Origin: JANPIX01 sp031425195
GTDB taxonomy: Bacteria; Pseudomonadota; Alphaproteobacteria; Rhodobacterales; Rhodobacteraceae
Direction of reading: 5' to 3'
Assembly (NCBI GenBank): GCA_031425195.1
Contig: JANPIX010000032.1
Coordinates: forward strand, 124,001 to 188,000
Length of the DNA: 64,000 nucleotides
The translations under genes were made by a program, and so were the position numbers. The notes beneath the pieces were generated by a model, which made no database searches, was not told the origin of the DNA, and was given only the letters and a program-made list of their open reading frames with translations. Every line of letters starts with the position of its first letter. Within the stretch, counting starts at the first letter, position 1. Positions 8,805 through 17,284 of the stretch are shown here, in pieces.

Positions 8805-9578
8805 ATGAACGGGCAAAACGGACGCGTGGCGCTGATTACGGGCGCTGGGAGCGAGGGCGGCATCGGCTTTGCGATTGCGCGCGCACTGGCCGCAGCGGGG
8901 GCGCGGGTGGCGATTACGGCCACAAGCGCGCGGATTTTCGACCGGCTGGCCACGCTCGGGGCGGGGCATATCGCGGTGACGGCCGACCTGACCGATGCGG
9001 GGCAGGCCGCGAACCTGTTCGCCGAGGTAACGGCGCGGCTGGGGCCGGTCGAGATACTCGTGAACAACGCGGGTATGGTTCAGACCGGTCTGCGGATCAA
9101 AAGAGCGCGGCTGGATGCGCTGAGTGATGACGCGTGGGCCAGTCACCTGGCCCTGAACGTCACGACGGCGTTTCACTGCACCCGCGCCGCGTTGCCTGCC
9201 ATGCAGGGGGCTGGTTTCGGGCGCATCGTCAACATCGCGTCTGTCACCGGGCCGATGGTGGGGATCGAGGGGTCTTCGGGATACGCCGCGGGGAAGGCTG
9301 CGCTGACGGGTCTGACACGGGCCACTTCGCTTGAAAACGCGCGTTTTGGCATCACCTGCAACGCCGTCTTGCCGGGGTGGATCGAAACCCCGTCGTCGAG
9401 CGCGCGGGAAATCCGGGCGGGCCGCGCGACACCAGCACGCAGGCCGGGCACGCCCGACGAAGTGGCCGCCTGCGCCGCGTTTCTGGCGAGCGATGGGGCG
9501 TCTTATGTCAACGGCGAGATGTTGGTGGTCGACGGGGGCAACACGCTGGTGGAAATGAAGGGCGCGGGCGGATTTTGA
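8805..9578 (+). CDS. SDR-family oxidoreductase
   Basis: A 257-aa classical short-chain dehydrogenase. The cofactor motif is TGAGSEGGIGFAI at residues 12-24, NNAG lies near residue 87, and the catalytic pair is in YAAGKAAL after a conserved Ser in NIASVTG. The C-terminal segment ASYVNGEMLVVDGGNT is typical of FabG-like enzymes. The substrate is unknown; a 3-oxoacyl or sugar-alcohol oxidoreductase would both fit. It stands alone on the plus strand, convergent with the excalibur gene 5 nt away. Confidence 0.85.
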   Translation: MNGQNGRVALITGAGSEGGIGFAIARALAAAGARVAITATSARIFDRLATLGAGHIAVTADLTDAGQAANLFAEVTARLGPVEILVNNAGMVQTGLRIKRARLDALSDDAWASHLALNVTTAFHCTRAALPAMQGAGFGRIVNIASVTGPMVGIEGSSGYAAGKAALTGLTRATSLENARFGITCNAVLPGWIETPSSSAREIRAGRATPARRPGTPDEVAACAAFLASDGASYVNGEMLVVDGGNTLVEMKGAGGF

Positions 9579-9583
9579 GTGGA

Positions 9584-9835
9584 TCAGCGCAGGCTTTCGC
9601 AGGCAAGGCCATCCTTGTCCCTGTCGAGGCCATGCGGGTCGCCGGGGCCGTTTGCCTCAAAGAACGCCTGAGCTTCGGCCTGCGATGAAAAATCGCCGCA
9701 ATCCACGTCGCCTGCCGCCAAACGTAGAAGAGCAGGTGGCGGAACAAGCGGCACTTTGCTAACAGAATGTCCCGTCGAACCGGCGGCCTGCCCAGCCATC
9801 AGCAGCAGAAGCACGATGATACGGCGACAGGACAT
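9584..9835 (-). CDS. small exported excalibur-domain protein
   Basis: An 83-aa secreted protein. Residues 1-18 are a signal peptide (MSCRRIIVLLLLMAGQAAG). The C-terminal ~37 residues form an excalibur calcium-binding motif: Cys in DVDCGDF, then the loop DRDKDGLACESL, which follows the DxDxDGxxCE pattern. Two Cys could form a periplasmic disulfide. Such domains occur in envelope proteins and extracellular nucleases, but there is no catalytic domain here. A palindromic CtrA-type box sits 12-27 nt upstream of the ATG. Spacing to that box leaves little room for a ribosome binding site; GAAG is the best candidate. Confidence 0.75.
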   Translation of the reverse strand: MSCRRIIVLLLLMAGQAAGSTGHSVSKVPLVPPPALLRLAAGDVDCGDFSSQAEAQAFFEANGPGDPHGLDRDKDGLACESLR

Positions 9836-9846
9836 GAAACACTTCG

Positions 9847-9862
9847 TTAAAATATAGTTAAC
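9847..9862. promoter_or_regulatory. CtrA-type binding site upstream of the excalibur gene
   Basis: The sequence TTAA-AATATAG-TTAAC is an exact match to the alphaproteobacterial CtrA consensus TTAA-N7-TTAAC. It is embedded in a 9-bp palindrome (9842-9850 with 9858-9866, arms CTTCGTTAA/TTAACGAAG). It sits 12 nt from the start of the minus-strand excalibur gene. The match is seen directly; CtrA binding is inferred. Confidence 0.6.
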
Positions 9863-9921
9863 GAAGCGTTATCATGCCATGCCACCTACACAAGCGCGCG
9901 TTTGGGCCGGCAGAGTAACCC

Positions 9922-11499
9922 TTAGCTCGCGTCGCGGAAGTTCACCGTTTTCACGTCGCTGTCGGGGGCCGATTTCTTGCGGCGCTGGATCAGGCGGTTG
10001 AGCGCGTTGACGTAGGCCTTCACACTGGCCACGACGGTGTCGGTATCGGCGGACTGGCCCGTGGCAATGCGACCGTCTTCTTCCACCCGGACCGATACGG
10101 TGGCCTGCGCATCCGTGCCTTCGGTGACGGCGCTGACCTGATACAATTGCAGGCGGGCCTGATGCGGGAACAGCATTTTCACCGCGTTGAAGGCCGCATC
10201 CACCGGGCCGTCGCCTGTGGCGTCGATGGAATGATCCACACCGTCAATCGTCAGGGTCAGTTCCGCCTCTTGCGGGCCATCGGTGCCGCAGACCACGCGC
10301 AGCCGTTTGACCTGCAGCGTGTCATGAGTGGCATGGGTTTCCTGATCCTGCATCAGGGCGATCAGATCGTCGTCGTAGATCTCTTTCTTGCGGTCGGCGA
10401 GCGCCTTGAACCGCACGAACACATCGGCCAGCTGATTGTCGGCCAGTTCATAGCCCAGATCCCGCAGTTTGGAGCGGAGCGCGGCGCGGCCCGAATGTTT
10501 GCCCATCACCAGGTTGGTTTCCGACAAGCCGATATCGGTTGGTCGCATGATCTCAAACGTTTCGGCGTTTTTCAGCATGCCATCCTGATGGATGCCGGAT
10601 TCGTGGGCAAAGGCGTTCTTGCCGACGATGGCCTTGTTGAACTGCACGGCAAAGCCGGACACGGTGGCGACCTTGCGGCTGATGTTCATGATCTTGGTGG
10701 TGTCGATGCGGGTCTGGTACGGCATGATGTCGTTGCGGACCTTCATGGCCATGACCACTTCTTCCAGCGCGGTATTGCCAGCACGTTCGCCCAGACCGTT
10801 GATCGTGCATTCGATCTGCCGTGCCCCAGCCTCTACTGCCGCAAGGGCGTTGGCCGTCGCCATGCCCAGATCGTTGTGGCAATGCGTGGCAAAGATGATG
10901 CTGTCGGCCCCCGGAACCCGTTCCAGCAGCATGCGGATCAGATCGGAGCTTTCACGCGGTGCAGTATAGCCAACGGTGTCGGGAATGTTGATCGTGGTGG
11001 CCCCGGCCTTGATCGCGATTTCGACGACACGGCACAGATAGTCATGTTCGGTGCGGGTGGCGTCCATCGGTGACCACTGCACATTGTCGCACAGGTTGCG
11101 GGCATAGGTGACTGTGTCATGGATACGCTGGGCCATCTGGTCCATGTCCAGATTGGGAATGGCCCTGTGCAGCGGCGAGGTGCCGATGAAAGTGTGGATG
11201 CGCGGGCTGCGGGCGTGGCGCACGGCATCCCAGCAACGGTCGATATCCTTGTAGTTCGCGCGCGCCAATCCGCAGATGGTGGAGGTCTGCGCCAGTTTGG
11301 CAATGGAACTCACCGCCTCGTAATCGCCATCGGAGGCGATGGGAAAGCCCGCCTCGATGATATCCACGCCCATGTCATCGAGCAGGGCCGCGATTTCCAG
11401 CTTTTCGCTGTGGGTCATCGTGGCACCGGGCGACTGTTCGCCGTCGCGCAGAGTGGTGTCAAAGATCAGGACGCGGGGTTGGGTGGATTTGTCGGTCAT
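9922..11499 (-). CDS. leuA: 2-isopropylmalate synthase
   Basis: A 525-aa enzyme that condenses acetyl-CoA with 2-oxoisovalerate, the first committed step of leucine synthesis. The TIM barrel starts with FDTTLRDGEQSPGATM. The metal-binding site is THCHNDLGMATANALA, followed by the family signature GLGERAGNTALEEVVMA. The C-terminal ~130 residues form the LeuA allosteric domain (leucine feedback), including ATVSVRVEEDGR. Length matches long-form proteobacterial LeuA. It is preceded by a Leu-rich leader peptide and attenuator-like hairpins (11543-11654), so control by leucyl-tRNA charging is likely. Confidence 0.96.
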   Translation of the reverse strand: MTDKSTQPRVLIFDTTLRDGEQSPGATMTHSEKLEIAALLDDMGVDIIEAGFPIASDGDYEAVSSIAKLAQTSTICGLARANYKDIDRCWDAVRHARSPRIHTFIGTSPLHRAIPNLDMDQMAQRIHDTVTYARNLCDNVQWSPMDATRTEHDYLCRVVEIAIKAGATTINIPDTVGYTAPRESSDLIRMLLERVPGADSIIFATHCHNDLGMATANALAAVEAGARQIECTINGLGERAGNTALEEVVMAMKVRNDIMPYQTRIDTTKIMNISRKVATVSGFAVQFNKAIVGKNAFAHESGIHQDGMLKNAETFEIMRPTDIGLSETNLVMGKHSGRAALRSKLRDLGYELADNQLADVFVRFKALADRKKEIYDDDLIALMQDQETHATHDTLQVKRLRVVCGTDGPQEAELTLTIDGVDHSIDATGDGPVDAAFNAVKMLFPHQARLQLYQVSAVTEGTDAQATVSVRVEEDGRIATGQSADTDTVVASVKAYVNALNRLIQRRKKSAPDSDVKTVNFRDAS

Positions 11500-11542
11500 A
11501 TCGGGGTTCCTTCGGTTCTCAGCTTGGCGTTCAGGGCGCTGT

Positions 11543-11582
11543 CACATCCGAGCGGTCGCACCCAAAGGCACGCTCAGACGTG
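11543..11582 (-). promoter_or_regulatory. leuA attenuator hairpin
   Basis: On the minus strand, 12 nt at the end of the leader ORF (11571-11582, CACGTCTGAGCG) pair with CGCTCGGATGTG (11543-11554) over a 16-nt loop, with two G-U pairs. Its 5' arm overlaps the 3' arm of a competing hairpin, CGTGG...CCACG, whose loop holds the four Leu codons. A third hairpin (11604-11622) lies inside the leader ORF. Mutually exclusive hairpins around Leu codons are the layout of a ribosome-mediated attenuator. No U-run follows the 12-bp stem, so the mechanism might be Rho-dependent or translational. Confidence 0.6.
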
Positions 11583-11654
11583 GCTAAGAAGAAGCAGACC
11601 ACGGGGCGCCCGGCGGGCACCCGAAACAGTGGCGATATGATCGTGACGGTTCAT
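11574..11654 (-). CDS. leuA leader peptide
   Basis: A 26-codon ORF upstream of leuA, from the ATG at 11652-11654 to the TGA at 11574-11576. It ends in Gly-Leu-Leu-Leu-Leu-Ser-His-Val; the four Leu codons (CTG CTT CTT CTT) occupy 11586-11597. A Leu-codon run just before leuA is the hallmark of a leucine attenuation peptide. The stop lies 74 nt before the leuA start. No strong Shine-Dalgarno sequence is evident. The peptide itself is not expected to have a function. Confidence 0.75.
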   Translation of the reverse strand: MNRHDHIATVSGARRAPRGLLLLSHV

Positions 11655-11784
11655 GACGCCGGACTATACGGCGAAAACGCCTGTTGAAAAGGGGGATTGT
11701 GGCAGAACGCCCGGTTTTTTGCGGCGCTGAATGGTCAACGGCGCATCGGGGCCTAGGTCAACGATGCAACGCAGTGGGGTGTGT

Positions 11785-12450
11785 ATGGAACGGGCATTGG
11801 TGATCGGGGCATCGGGCGGCATCGGGGGTGCGCTGGTGGGCAGGTTGGCGGCGAAGGGCTGCGAGGTGATCGGGCTGTCGCGGTCAGCGGACGGTCTGGA
11901 CGTAACGGACGAGGCGAGCATCGCGGCCCATCTGGGGCGGTTGGAAGGCGCGTTCGACACGGTGATCGTGGCGACAGGTGCGCTTGCCGCCGCAGGGCAG
12001 GGGCCGGAAAAGATGCTGCGGGCCGTGACGCCCGAGGCGATGGCCTATCAGTTTGCGCTCAACGCCGCGGGTCCGCTGCTGGTTTTGAAGCACGCGTTGC
12101 GCCACATGCCCAAGGATCGTCCGGTGCGGTTTGCGGCGATTTCGGCGCGGGTCGGGTCGATCGGTGATAATGCGCTGGGAGGATGGTATTCCTACCGGGC
12201 GGCCAAGGCGGCGCTGAACCAGTTGATCCATACGGCGGCGATCGAGGTGGGGCGCAGCCATCCGCAGGCCGTGCTGGCGCTGTTCCATCCGGGGACGGTG
12301 GACACGCCGTTTACCGCGAATTACACGCCGACTTATGAAAAGCTGACCCCGGATCAGTCGGCAGCCGCCTTGTTGACGGTGCTGGGCAATCTGACGCCTG
12401 CCGACAGTGGCGGCTTTTTCGATCAGACCGGCGCGCGGGTGGTCTGGTGA
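11785..12450 (+). CDS. SDR-family protein, C-factor (CsgA)-like
   Basis: A 221-aa short-chain dehydrogenase. The cofactor motif is GASGGIGGAL at the N-terminus, NAAGPLL replaces the usual NNAG, and the active site is YRAAKAALNQ with an upstream Ser in AISARVG. The protein resembles the C-factor-like SDRs common in marine alphaproteobacteria. The ATG at 11785 is chosen because it begins the Rossmann fold (MERALVIGASGG); two earlier starts add an unfolded-looking extension. Its TGA overlaps the photolyase GTG start by 4 nt (GTGA), so the two are translationally coupled. Confidence 0.85.
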   Translation: MERALVIGASGGIGGALVGRLAAKGCEVIGLSRSADGLDVTDEASIAAHLGRLEGAFDTVIVATGALAAAGQGPEKMLRAVTPEAMAYQFALNAAGPLLVLKHALRHMPKDRPVRFAAISARVGSIGDNALGGWYSYRAAKAALNQLIHTAAIEVGRSHPQAVLALFHPGTVDTPFTANYTPTYEKLTPDQSAAALLTVLGNLTPADSGGFFDQTGARVVW

Positions 12451-13970
12451 ACCTGATCCTTGTTCTGGGCGATCAGTTGTCGCCGGGCATCGCCGCCTTG
12501 CGACAGGGCGACCGGGGGCGGGATGTCGTGGTCATGGCTGAGGTGATCGCCGAAGGCGAATATGTGCCGCACCATCCGCAGAAGATCATCCTGATCCTGT
12601 CAGCGATGCGCAAGTTCGCGGCGGAACTGGAGGCGGGGGGGTGGCGGGTTGCCTATACCCGATTGGACGACCCCGACAACAGCCAGAGCATCGGTGGCGA
12701 GTTGCTGCGGCGTGCGGCAGAGTTCGGGGCGGACAGGGTGCTGGCAACGGAACCGGGCGAATGGCGGCTGGGGGCGATTCTGGCCGACCTGCCGATCCCG
12801 GTTACAGTGCTGCCCGATGACCGGTTCATCTGTTCCAATGCAGAGTTTGCCACCTGGGCCAAGGGGCGCAAACAGTTGCGGATGGAGTTCTTCTACCGCG
12901 ACATGCGTCGCAAGACCGGCCTGTTGATGGACGGTGACGCGCCCATCGGAGGGCAGTGGAATTTCGACCATGACAACCGCAAACCCGCGCGGGCAGACCT
13001 GTTCCGCGACACCGCCCTGCGCTTTCCGCCCGACGCCGTGACGGACGCGGTGACTGCCCTTGTCGAGGCGCGCTTTGCCAGCCACTTTGGTGCTGCGCGC
13101 CCGTTTTCATGGGCCACCGACAGGGCCGGGGCGTTGCGCGCGCTTGATCACTTTATTGCGCAGTCTTTGCCGACGTTCGGCGACTATCAGGATGCTATGC
13201 TGACGGGCGATCCGGTGCTGTCTCATTCGCTGTTGTCGCCCTATCTGAACACCGGGCTTTTGTCGCCGCTGGAGGTATGCCGCCGCGCGGCAGACGAATT
13301 CGACGCCGGGCGCGCGCCGATCAATTCGGTTGAAGGGTTCATTCGCCAGATCATCGGATGGCGCGAATACATGCGCGGCATCTATTTTCTGGAGGGGCCT
13401 GACTATACGTCACGCAACGTTCTGGGCCATGGGCGTGATCTTCCGGCGGCCTATTGGGGGCGGCCCACAAAGATGAACTGCCTGTCCCACGCCGTGACGC
13501 AGACGCGCGATCTGGCCTATGCGCATCATATTCAGCGTCTGATGGTCACCGGCAATTTCGCGCTGCTGGCCGGGGTGGACCCCGCGCAGGTGCATGAATG
13601 GTATCTGGCGGTCTACATCGACGCCTATGAATGGGTCGAAGCGCCCAACACCGTGGGGATGAGCCAGTTCGCAGACGGCGGCGTGGTGGGATCGAAACCC
13701 TATGTCAGTTCGGGGGCCTATATCGACAGGATGTCGGACTACTGCAAATCCTGCGCCTATTCGGTCAAAGAGAAAAGCGGTGCCAACGCCTGCCCGTTCA
13801 ACCTGCTGTACTGGCATTTCCTGATGCGCCACCGTGACAGGTTTCAGGGCAACCCCCGCATGGCGCAGATGTACCGCACCTGGGACAAGATGGCCGACGC
13901 CCACAAGACCCGCGTTCTGGCCGATGCCGACGCGTTTCTGGCAAGGATGGACGCGGGCGAGGGGGTTTGA
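12447..13970 (+). CDS. Fe-S cluster photolyase/cryptochrome (PhrB/CryB type)
   Basis: A 507-aa member of the FeS-BCP family ((6-4) photolyases and CryB-like photoreceptors; FAD and a [4Fe-4S] cluster). It begins LILVLGDQLSP, typical of this branch. Cys at residues 345, 433, 436 and 449 (MNCLSH, YCKSCAY, NACPF) have the 88-3-13 spacing of the cluster ligands described in Agrobacterium PhrB. FAD-domain motifs include RQIIGWREYMRG and a C-terminal MYRTWDKM. Start is GTG in a 4-nt overlap with the preceding SDR gene. Repair enzyme and photoreceptor cannot be told apart from sequence alone. Confidence 0.9.
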   Translation: MNLILVLGDQLSPGIAALRQGDRGRDVVVMAEVIAEGEYVPHHPQKIILILSAMRKFAAELEAGGWRVAYTRLDDPDNSQSIGGELLRRAAEFGADRVLATEPGEWRLGAILADLPIPVTVLPDDRFICSNAEFATWAKGRKQLRMEFFYRDMRRKTGLLMDGDAPIGGQWNFDHDNRKPARADLFRDTALRFPPDAVTDAVTALVEARFASHFGAARPFSWATDRAGALRALDHFIAQSLPTFGDYQDAMLTGDPVLSHSLLSPYLNTGLLSPLEVCRRAADEFDAGRAPINSVEGFIRQIIGWREYMRGIYFLEGPDYTSRNVLGHGRDLPAAYWGRPTKMNCLSHAVTQTRDLAYAHHIQRLMVTGNFALLAGVDPAQVHEWYLAVYIDAYEWVEAPNTVGMSQFADGGVVGSKPYVSSGAYIDRMSDYCKSCAYSVKEKSGANACPFNLLYWHFLMRHRDRFQGNPRMAQMYRTWDKMADAHKTRVLADADAFLARMDAGEGV

Positions 13971-14000
13971 CCAGACAGCCGCGGGGTTGATGGGGCCGGG

Positions 14001-15446
14001 TCAGGGGTTTGCAGGTGGTGCCGGAGGCGGAGTGTTATTGGCCAGGGCAGGCGTTTTCAGGATGCCGTTTTCCCATACACCCGCGGCCTCGTCGCCCGAG
14101 GCGTATTTCATGGTGCCCTGACCCTGCCGTTTGCCGGCGACGAAATTGCCTTCGTAGACATCGCCGTTGGCATAGGTGGCGGTGCCTGTTCCTTCAATCT
14201 CGCCCGCTTTCCAGGTGCCGACATAGCGGAACCCGTCGGCCATGGTAAAGTCGCCCTGTCCTTCCCGTGCACCGGCGACGAAATCGCCGATGTAGACAGA
14301 CCCGTCGGCATAGGTGGCGGTGCCTTTGCCCTGCCTTTGGCCTGCGACCCATTCGCCGTCATAGCGGTAGCCCGAAGGATAGGTCATCAGACCACGGCCA
14401 TCGGGTTTCGCGGCCTTCAGCGTGCCTTCATAAACGATGCCATCGGCATAAGTGGCGCGGCCTGCGCCTTCGATCACGCCCGCCTTCCATTCGCCTTCAT
14501 ATCCCGTTCCATCGGCGTAGACGATGCGGCCCACGCCTTCGGCCTTGTCGGCCTTGATGGCCCCTTCATAGACCGCGCCATCGGCATAGGTGATCTGACC
14601 CACGCCTTCCATGCGGCCTGCGACCCACTGGCCTTCATAGGCGAACCGGTCGGTGCCGCGAAAGATGCCCTGACCTTCGCGTTTGTCGGCCACGAAATCA
14701 CCTTCATAGACGGAGCCGTTGGCATAGGTCATGCGGCCCTTGCCCTGACGGATGCCGTTGACGAGGGGGCCTTCATAGATATCGCCGTTGGCCTGGGTCA
14801 GAACACCGGTTCCATTGATCTGGCCCGCCGACCATTCACCCACATAAGTCAGCCCGTCGGGCAGGATCAGCGTGCCCTTGCCTGCCCGTTCCCCTGCGAC
14901 AAAGCCGCCGTCATAGACGGTGCCATCGGGATAGGTAATGCGCCCGTTGCCCTGCTTGACGCCCTTGACCCAGTCGCCGTCATAGACGGTGCCGCCCGGG
15001 CTGGACAGTTTGCCCTTGCCCTCGTGCACCCCGGCCACGACAGCCCCTTCGTAAGTCGATCCGTCGGCATAGCGCACGACGCCTGTGCCAGTCATCTGGC
15101 CATCGGCCCAGTCGCCTTCGTAAGAACCGCCGGCCGAAAAGGTGATCTTGCCTTTGCCAACCGGCTGCCCCTTGGCAAAGCTGCCCTCATAGACGGAACC
15201 GTTGGGAAACCGGGCCTTGCCCTGACCGCGAATTTCGCCTTCGACCCATTCGCCGGTGTATTCATAGCCGTTGGGCAGGCGGTAGGTGCCGGTGCCGTCC
15301 TGTTTGCCGTCCTTGAACGTGCCTTCATAGACGCTGCCGTCATCATACTGCTTTGATACGATGTCGCCCGCCGCCTGCGCGAGCGCAGCCCCCGACAGGC
15401 CCAACGCGATCAGCCAAAAGGCCGCCACCAAGCGTCCGTTCATCAA
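14001..15446 (-). CDS. exported MORN-repeat protein
   Basis: A 481-aa protein with a cleavable signal peptide (about residues 1-26, ending GAALAQAAG) and then, from residue 37 to about 461, eighteen complete and one partial 23-residue MORN repeats of the form GxxYxGxWxxGxxxGxGxxxxxxG. The short tail is proline/alanine-rich (NNTPPPAPPANP). MORN beta-hairpin repeats serve as rod-like scaffolds that bind membranes or proteins; no catalytic domain is present. It is probably periplasmic. It lies convergent with the photolyase gene (31 nt). Confidence 0.85.
   Translation of the reverse strand: MMNGRLVAAFWLIALGLSGAALAQAAGDIVSKQYDDGSVYEGTFKDGKQDGTGTYRLPNGYEYTGEWVEGEIRGQGKARFPNGSVYEGSFAKGQPVGKGKITFSAGGSYEGDWADGQMTGTGVVRYADGSTYEGAVVAGVHEGKGKLSSPGGTVYDGDWVKGVKQGNGRITYPDGTVYDGGFVAGERAGKGTLILPDGLTYVGEWSAGQINGTGVLTQANGDIYEGPLVNGIRQGKGRMTYANGSVYEGDFVADKREGQGIFRGTDRFAYEGQWVAGRMEGVGQITYADGAVYEGAIKADKAEGVGRIVYADGTGYEGEWKAGVIEGAGRATYADGIVYEGTLKAAKPDGRGLMTYPSGYRYDGEWVAGQRQGKGTATYADGSVYIGDFVAGAREGQGDFTMADGFRYVGTWKAGEIEGTGTATYANGDVYEGNFVAGKRQGQGTMKYASGDEAAGVWENGILKTPALANNTPPPAPPANP
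14064..15338 (-). repeat. tandem 69-nt MORN-coding repeats
   Basis: Eighteen to nineteen 69-nt units encode the MORN repeats in strict tandem. Alternate units are more alike: one class carries a Phe-Val-Ala-Gly centre with REGQG, the other Trp-x-Ala-Gly with EGxG. This gives a 138-nt superperiod, best seen over 14070-14800. Confidence 0.8.
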
Positions 15447-15617
15447 AGCCCCCCGAGAATCTGTTCGTACTCCACCCGGCGTGAACCCTAGCCCCGCGTG
15501 CCCCGGCCTGACAAGCGCCGGGTTCGGTCCGGCGCATCGAATGAGCGTTCCACCTTTCCCTTGGGGTTGGTTCTGCTAGATCGTGGTCTGGCAGGGGCGA
15601 CAGGAAAGACGGGGATC

Positions 15618-17276
15618 ATGGCAGACAGGTTTCGCCTGACGTTGGCGCAGATAAACCCCACCGTCGGCGATCTGGAGGGGAATGCGGCCAAGGCACGGGC
15701 CGTCTGGGCCGAGGGCAAGGCCGCGGGTGCGCAGATGGTGGCGCTGCCCGAGATGTTCGTGACCGGATACCAGACACAGGATCTGGTGATGAAACCCGCC
15801 TTTCATCGGGCGGCAGAGGCAACGATTGCCCGCCTTGCCGCCGATTGTGCCGATGGCCCTGCGCTGGGCATCGGCGGCCCGCATGTTCGGGACGGCAAGT
15901 TGTACAACGCCTATCACGTACTGCATCAGGGCGTGGTGCAGACTGTCGTGCTGAAGCATCATCTGCCCAACGACGGCGTGTTCGACGAAAAGCGGGTGTT
16001 TTCCGCATCCGACGTGCATGGCCCCTACCGCATCGGGCCGCTGCGCATCGGCACGCCGATCTGCGAGGATGCCTGGCATCCGGACGTGACCGAAACCCTG
16101 GCGGAAACCGGGGCAGAGATTTTGCTGGTGCCCAACGGGTCGCCCTATCACCGGGGCAAGCCCGGCGTGCGGATGAACCTGATGGTGGCGCGGGTGATCG
16201 AAACGGGGCTTCCGCTTGTGTATCTGAACATGACGGGCGGTCAGGATGATCAGGTTTTCGACGGCGCATCCTTTGTGCTCAACCCCGGCGGGCAGTTGGC
16301 GGTGCAGATGCCGCAGTTCGACGATTGCGTGACGCATGTGGATTTCGTGCAGGGTGCGATGGGTTGGCGGGCGGAACCGGGTATCAAGGCCCCGATCCCC
16401 GTGATATGGGAGGCGGACTACCGTGCCTGTGTGGTCGCAACGCGGGATTATCTGGCCAAGACAGGGTTCAGGAAAGTTCTGCTTGGTCTGTCGGGGGGCA
16501 TCGACAGTGCCATTGTCGCGACGATAGCCGCCGACGCGGTCGGGCCTGAAAATGTGCATTGCGTGATGTTGCCATCGGAATTCACCAGCCGTTCTTCGCT
16601 GGACGATGCGGCAGAGGTGGCGGCGAACCTTGGAACGCGTCTGGATACCGTGCCGATCAGCGGGGCACAGGGGGCGGTGGGTGCGGCATTGGCCCCCCTG
16701 TTTGCGGGCACCGAACCGGGGCTGACCGAGGAAAGCATCCAGTCGCGTCTGCGGGGCCTGATACTGATGGCGCTGTCGAACAAGTTCGGCGCGATGCTTC
16801 TGACGACGGGCAACAAATCCGAAGTGGCCGTGGGGTATTGCACGATTTATGGCGACATGAATGGCGGGTTCAACCCAATCAAGGACATGTACAAGACCCG
16901 CGTGTTCGAGACGTGCCGCTGGCGCAACGAAAACCACCGCGACTGGATGAAGGGCCCGGCAGGTGCAGTCATTCCGCAGCGGGTGATCGACAAGCCGCCG
17001 ACAGCGGAATTGCGCGCCAATCAGCGTGACGATGACAGCCTGCCGCCTTATCCGGTTCTGGATGCCATTCTGGACGGGCTTGTCGACCGGGAGCTTTCAG
17101 TGGCTGAAGTGGTGGCTATGGGTCATGATGAGGCGACGGTGAAACGGGTGGAGCACCTGCTTTACATCAGCGAATACAAACGATTTCAGGCGGCACCCGG
17201 CACGCGGCTGACACCGCGTGCGTTCGGGCTGGACCGGCGGTATCCGATTGCCAACCGCTGGCGCGATCCGGGCTGA
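15618..17276 (+). CDS. nadE: glutamine-dependent NAD+ synthase
   Basis: A 552-aa two-domain enzyme that makes NAD+ from nicotinate adenine dinucleotide and ATP with glutamine as N donor. The N-terminal nitrilase-type glutaminase (residues ~1-260) has the triad Glu in LPEMFVTGYQ, Lys in LKHHLPNDGVFDE and Cys in TPICEDAWH. The synthetase domain has the PP-loop GLSGGIDSAIVA near residue 295 and TGNKSEVAVGYCTIYGDM. The ATG at 15618 follows GGGGATC and begins MADRFRLTLAQINPTVGD; upstream in-frame codons look non-coding. Length is normal for bacterial two-domain NadE. Confidence 0.96.
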   Translation: MADRFRLTLAQINPTVGDLEGNAAKARAVWAEGKAAGAQMVALPEMFVTGYQTQDLVMKPAFHRAAEATIARLAADCADGPALGIGGPHVRDGKLYNAYHVLHQGVVQTVVLKHHLPNDGVFDEKRVFSASDVHGPYRIGPLRIGTPICEDAWHPDVTETLAETGAEILLVPNGSPYHRGKPGVRMNLMVARVIETGLPLVYLNMTGGQDDQVFDGASFVLNPGGQLAVQMPQFDDCVTHVDFVQGAMGWRAEPGIKAPIPVIWEADYRACVVATRDYLAKTGFRKVLLGLSGGIDSAIVATIAADAVGPENVHCVMLPSEFTSRSSLDDAAEVAANLGTRLDTVPISGAQGAVGAALAPLFAGTEPGLTEESIQSRLRGLILMALSNKFGAMLLTTGNKSEVAVGYCTIYGDMNGGFNPIKDMYKTRVFETCRWRNENHRDWMKGPAGAVIPQRVIDKPPTAELRANQRDDDSLPPYPVLDAILDGLVDRELSVAEVVAMGHDEATVKRVEHLLYISEYKRFQAAPGTRLTPRAFGLDRRYPIANRWRDPG

Positions 17277-17284
17277 CGGGCGGG

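Noticed and set aside
14064..15338. Tandem direct repeats as a CRISPR array
   Set aside because: They are 69-nt in-frame units without spacers and encode MORN repeats.
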